Assembly: GCF_001975825.1 (NCBI RefSeq)
Contig: NZ_MTKN01000025.1
Coordinates: 1-64,000, forward strand
Origin: [Flexibacter] sp. ATCC 35208
GTDB lineage: Bacteria; Bacteroidota; Bacteroidia; Chitinophagales; Chitinophagaceae
Reading direction: 5' to 3'
DNA: 64,000 nt
Shown here piece after piece: positions 61,795 to 64,000 of this stretch; the stretch's first letter is position 1; every line of letters starts with the position of its first letter. The notes under the pieces were generated by a model. That model did no database searches. It was not told where the DNA came from and saw nothing but the letters and a program-made list of their open reading frames with translations. The position numbers were made by a program, and so were the translations under genes.

Positions 61795-63420
61795 ATGACC
61801 TTTGAAGAACACTTACATCAAATGTTCCCGACAGCAGACGCCATCCCGGCGCAATTCCTGCTACCGGAGGAGATTCACCAGCGTGAATATCTTTCCGGCG
61901 GTGAAATGAAACCCTGGAACGGTGATGTCCACACCGTTCTTTCCCCTGTAGCTGTCCAGACTCCAGAAGGCCTCAAAAGAAAAGTAATTGGCTCTTACCC
62001 GCTGTGCACACAAACAGAAGCCCTTGCAGCGCTCGATGCAGCTGTACTCGCGTACAATGATGGTCGTGGTGAATGGCCTACCATGCCGGTAGCTGAGAGG
62101 ATTGCCTGCATGGATAAGTTCACCGGCAAGATGATTGCAAAGAAAGACGAGATTGTAAAACTGATCATGTGGGAAATCGGGAAATCGTATGCAGATTCCA
62201 TAAAGGAATTTGATCGTACCATTGAGTACATCAACGCTACGATCGATGCACTGAAAGATCTTGATCGCAATTCCAGCCGTTTCGAAATTGAACAAGGTAT
62301 TATCGGACAAATACGCCGCTCACCATTAGGTGTTGTGTTATGTATGGGACCATTCAACTACCCGCTGAATGAAACCTTTACCACCCTGATTCCAGCCCTC
62401 ATCATGGGCAACACGCTGCTGTTCAAACCTCCAAAGCACGGTACGTTATTGCACTATCCTCTGCTGGAAGCTTTTGCAAGCTGTTTTCCAAAAGGTGTGG
62501 TGAATACCATTTATGGTCGTGGAAATGTGATCATAGCCCCGCTCATGGAGTCTGGCAAGATCAATGTACTCACCCTGATCGGTAGCAGTAAAGTAGCCAA
62601 CCAGCTAAAGAAGATGCACCCGAAGGTAAACCGCCTGCGTGCTATTCTGGGGCTGGATGCAAAGAATGCCGCAATTATCACAGAAAAGGCTGATTTAGAC
62701 CTCGCAGTAAAAGAATGTGTATTGGGTTCACTTTCATTCAATGGGCAGCGCTGTACGGCTATAAAGATCATTTATGTTCATAAAGATGTAGCGGATGCAT
62801 TCATTGAAAAGTTTAGTGCTGCTGTAGGCAAACTGAAAATCGGTATGCCATGGGAGAAGGATGTATTCCTTACACCACTGCCAGAGCCACAGAAACCGGC
62901 TTATCTGCAGGAGTGTATTGAAGATGCTATCGCTAATGGTGCGAAGGTGATGAACGAAAATGGCGGTACTACATTCGAATCATTTGTATACCCGGCGGTA
63001 TTATACCCTGTGAATAATAAAATGAAGTTGTATAGAGAGGAGCAATTTGGCCCTGTCATTCCAATTTTGCCATTTGACAATATAGAAACACCGATCGATT
63101 ATCTGATTGAATCCTCTCACGGACAGCAGGTGAGTCTTTTCAGCAATGATGCAGACGAACTGGCTTCGTTGATTGATCCGCTGGTAAACCAGGTAAGCCG
63201 GGTGAATCTGAACTGTCAATGTCAGCGTGGTCCTGATATTTTTCCATTCACCGGCAGGAAGGATTCTGCTGAAGGAACATTGAGTGTTCCGGATGCTTTA
63301 CGTGCATTCTCTATTCGTACAATGGTGGCTACTAAACTGACGGAAGAGAACAAAAATCTCCTGAATGAGATCGTAAGTGAGCAGCATTCAAACTTTTTGT
63401 CAACAAAATATATCTTTTAA
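61795..63420 (+). CDS. NADP-dependent GAPDH-like aldehyde dehydrogenase
   Basis: 541-aa aldehyde dehydrogenase of the non-phosphorylating glyceraldehyde-3-phosphate dehydrogenase (GapN-like) group. The catalytic cysteine is C320 in FNGQRCTAIKI, and the second glutamate is in REEQFGPVIP. The general-base glutamate of the usual ELGGK motif is missing: the segment reads AILGLDAKNA, with isoleucine (I284) where glutamate is expected and two extra residues. The enzyme may use another base or act on a different aldehyde. It lies alone between two terminators. Confidence 0.9.
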   Translation: MTFEEHLHQMFPTADAIPAQFLLPEEIHQREYLSGGEMKPWNGDVHTVLSPVAVQTPEGLKRKVIGSYPLCTQTEALAALDAAVLAYNDGRGEWPTMPVAERIACMDKFTGKMIAKKDEIVKLIMWEIGKSYADSIKEFDRTIEYINATIDALKDLDRNSSRFEIEQGIIGQIRRSPLGVVLCMGPFNYPLNETFTTLIPALIMGNTLLFKPPKHGTLLHYPLLEAFASCFPKGVVNTIYGRGNVIIAPLMESGKINVLTLIGSSKVANQLKKMHPKVNRLRAILGLDAKNAAIITEKADLDLAVKECVLGSLSFNGQRCTAIKIIYVHKDVADAFIEKFSAAVGKLKIGMPWEKDVFLTPLPEPQKPAYLQECIEDAIANGAKVMNENGGTTFESFVYPAVLYPVNNKMKLYREEQFGPVIPILPFDNIETPIDYLIESSHGQQVSLFSNDADELASLIDPLVNQVSRVNLNCQCQRGPDIFPFTGRKDSAEGTLSVPDALRAFSIRTMVATKLTEENKNLLNEIVSEQHSNFLSTKYIF

Positions 63421-63575
63421 ACAAGATCCTATTAGTGTTGATTTTTGAGTTAGAATATTACTTTTAAGGTTTTTAGCCATATGTTAAAAGTTTAATGTAT
63501 TGATGATGTCTAAACTTTTTGATAAAAAAGTGAGTATAAACTAAATAAGGTGCTGGATTTTTGAATTAAGAACGT

Positions 63576-63583
63576 TAAATTTG
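63576..63583 (+). promoter_or_regulatory. Orphan -7 promoter box inside an inverted repeat
   Basis: TAAATTTG matches TAnnTTTG. It lies between perfect 8-bp arms TGAATTAA (63562-63569) and TTAATTCA (63586-63593). No plus-strand gene follows, so it would drive a short noncoding transcript. Confidence 0.35.
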
Positions 63584-63589
63584 GGTTAA

Positions 63590-63696
63590 TTCATCACTCT
63601 TTACCAATTTATCAACCTCCTACAAAAAGAAAAGACAATCGAAACAACTTTTACGCAACCAAAAGAAAAAGGCATCCTCTCAGAGGATGCCTTTTT
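63590..63696 (+). ncRNA. Possible small RNA
   Basis: A transcript from the -7 box at 63576 would run about 107 bases to the terminator at 63666-63696. The stretch 63594-63665 has no start codon, is rich in A and C, and contains very few G residues, so it is probably single-stranded. This is inference from position only. Confidence 0.3.
63666..63696. terminator. Terminator in the gap before the last gene
   Basis: AAAAAGGCATCCT (63666-63678) pairs with AGGATGCCTTTTT (63684-63696) around CTCAG. It has A/T runs on both sides, so it can end the small minus-strand gene and any rightward RNA. Confidence 0.85.
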
Positions 63697-63717
63697 TATT
63701 GTGCCAATGTCTTTTGC

Positions 63718-63921
63718 TTAGTGCTCCAGAAAATCGTTTTCTTTTTCTTCTTTGCCAGCTGCTTCGGCTTTCTTTTCGATGTCGTTAAACCATTTCTCGA
63801 CAGTACCTGCCAGGAATACGGGCACCTTTCCACCAACGTACTCTTTCAGTATCTCAAAGGTCTTGATAGCCTGTTCGTTGCTAAGGCCGGCTCTTTCTTT
63901 CAATTCTTTTAAGAGGTCCAT
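63718..63921 (-). CDS. Small hypothetical protein
   Basis: 67 aa from ATG 63921 (MDLLKELKERAGLSNEQ...). It is a charged, helical protein with a predicted helix-turn-helix-like first half and a lysine/glutamate-rich tail (EKKAEAAGKEEKEND). The reading frame runs on to 63981, but that part lies inside a terminator. No domain is recognised. Confidence 0.72.
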   Translation of the reverse strand: MDLLKELKERAGLSNEQAIKTFEILKEYVGGKVPVFLAGTVEKWFNDIEKKAEAAGKEEKENDFLEH

Positions 63922-63946
63922 ATTTATTATTTGAATTAAAGGTAAT

Positions 63947-63978
63947 AAAAAAGGCGAACGATCATCGTCCGCCCTTTT
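63947..63978 (-). terminator. Terminator of a minus-strand gene beyond the window end
   Basis: GGCGAACGAT (63953-63962) faces ATCGTCCGCC (63964-63973) with one mismatch, followed on the minus strand by CCTTTTTTATT. It shows that a gene from the right ends here, just before the small protein. Confidence 0.65.
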
Positions 63979-64000
63979 CAAAATATCATGTACACCTTAC

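Noticed and set aside
1..64000. CRISPR arrays, tRNA/rRNA genes, insertion sequences, prophage or defence cluster
   Set aside because: No spacer-repeat pattern, no cloverleaf, no transposase, integrase or phage gene, and no recognisable defence system is present in the frames or gaps.

Overview
The window is chromosomal DNA from a member of the Bacteroidota, most likely Chitinophagaceae (Chitinophaga-like; genus inferred from overall protein character, not proven). Evidence: a fused LpxC/FabZ protein, the type IX secretion regulator PorX, a secreted DUF3857/transglutaminase protein, a TonB-dependent receptor with a carboxypeptidase-regulatory-like domain, and repeated promoter motifs of the Bacteroidota type (-7 TAnnTTTG, often with no clear -33). 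About 57 protein genes are supported. I see no tRNA, rRNA, CRISPR array, prophage or insertion sequence, and no gene-free stretch longer than about 300 bases; the longest (63421-63717) holds a possible small RNA and a terminator.

Layout. 1-2850: a PhoR/PhoB-like two-component pair and a DUF1003 membrane protein, all on the minus strand. 3059-11108: an unusual secreted protein with a possible clan-CD cysteine-protease end, an MsbA-like ABC exporter and a large TPR/DUF3857/transglutaminase protein. 11205-15669: ATP synthase operon atpB-E-F-H-A with a clear promoter and terminator but no atpG. 15706-18592: a TonB-dependent receptor and a small secreted partner. 18764-23871: a methyltransferase, pdxA, rsmA, a 2-hydroxyacid dehydrogenase, greA and a HIT protein. 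23849-31577: signalling-rich region with two orphan response regulators, ruvC, an LPG-synthase-like membrane protein, a DUF3108 protein, a response regulator/histidine kinase pair, then a UspA-like protein and a bestrophin-like channel behind an array of helically phased repeats. 31730-41951: ruvB, M28 and M23 peptidases, leuS, ftsX, a DUF3098 protein, uppP, ald and tsaE. 42130-46150: a metal-exporting P-type ATPase and recQ. 46222-52170: minus-strand genes for an oxidoreductase, a HerA-like ATPase, a GroES-like protein, an MBL hydrolase, an MFS carrier and an ABC ATPase. 52243-56926: HD phosphohydrolase, lpxD, lpxC/fabZ and lpxA (lipid A synthesis). 57220-63921: porX, small proteins, an MBL phosphodiesterase, a ComEA-like protein, acyl-CoA dehydrogenase and an aldehyde dehydrogenase.

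Most genes are core housekeeping: energy (ATP synthase), envelope (lpx, uppP, ftsX, M23), DNA repair (ruvB, ruvC, recQ), translation (leuS, rsmA, tsaE). The more novel signals are regulatory and structural: eight phased TTCTTAC-N4 repeats between a two-component system and a stress gene (29987-30069), a dyad over the ald promoter, a G-poor candidate small RNA, several long perfect palindromes, a shared GGCTGAC hairpin family, and the secreted solenoid/cysteine-protease-like protein at 3059-5260.
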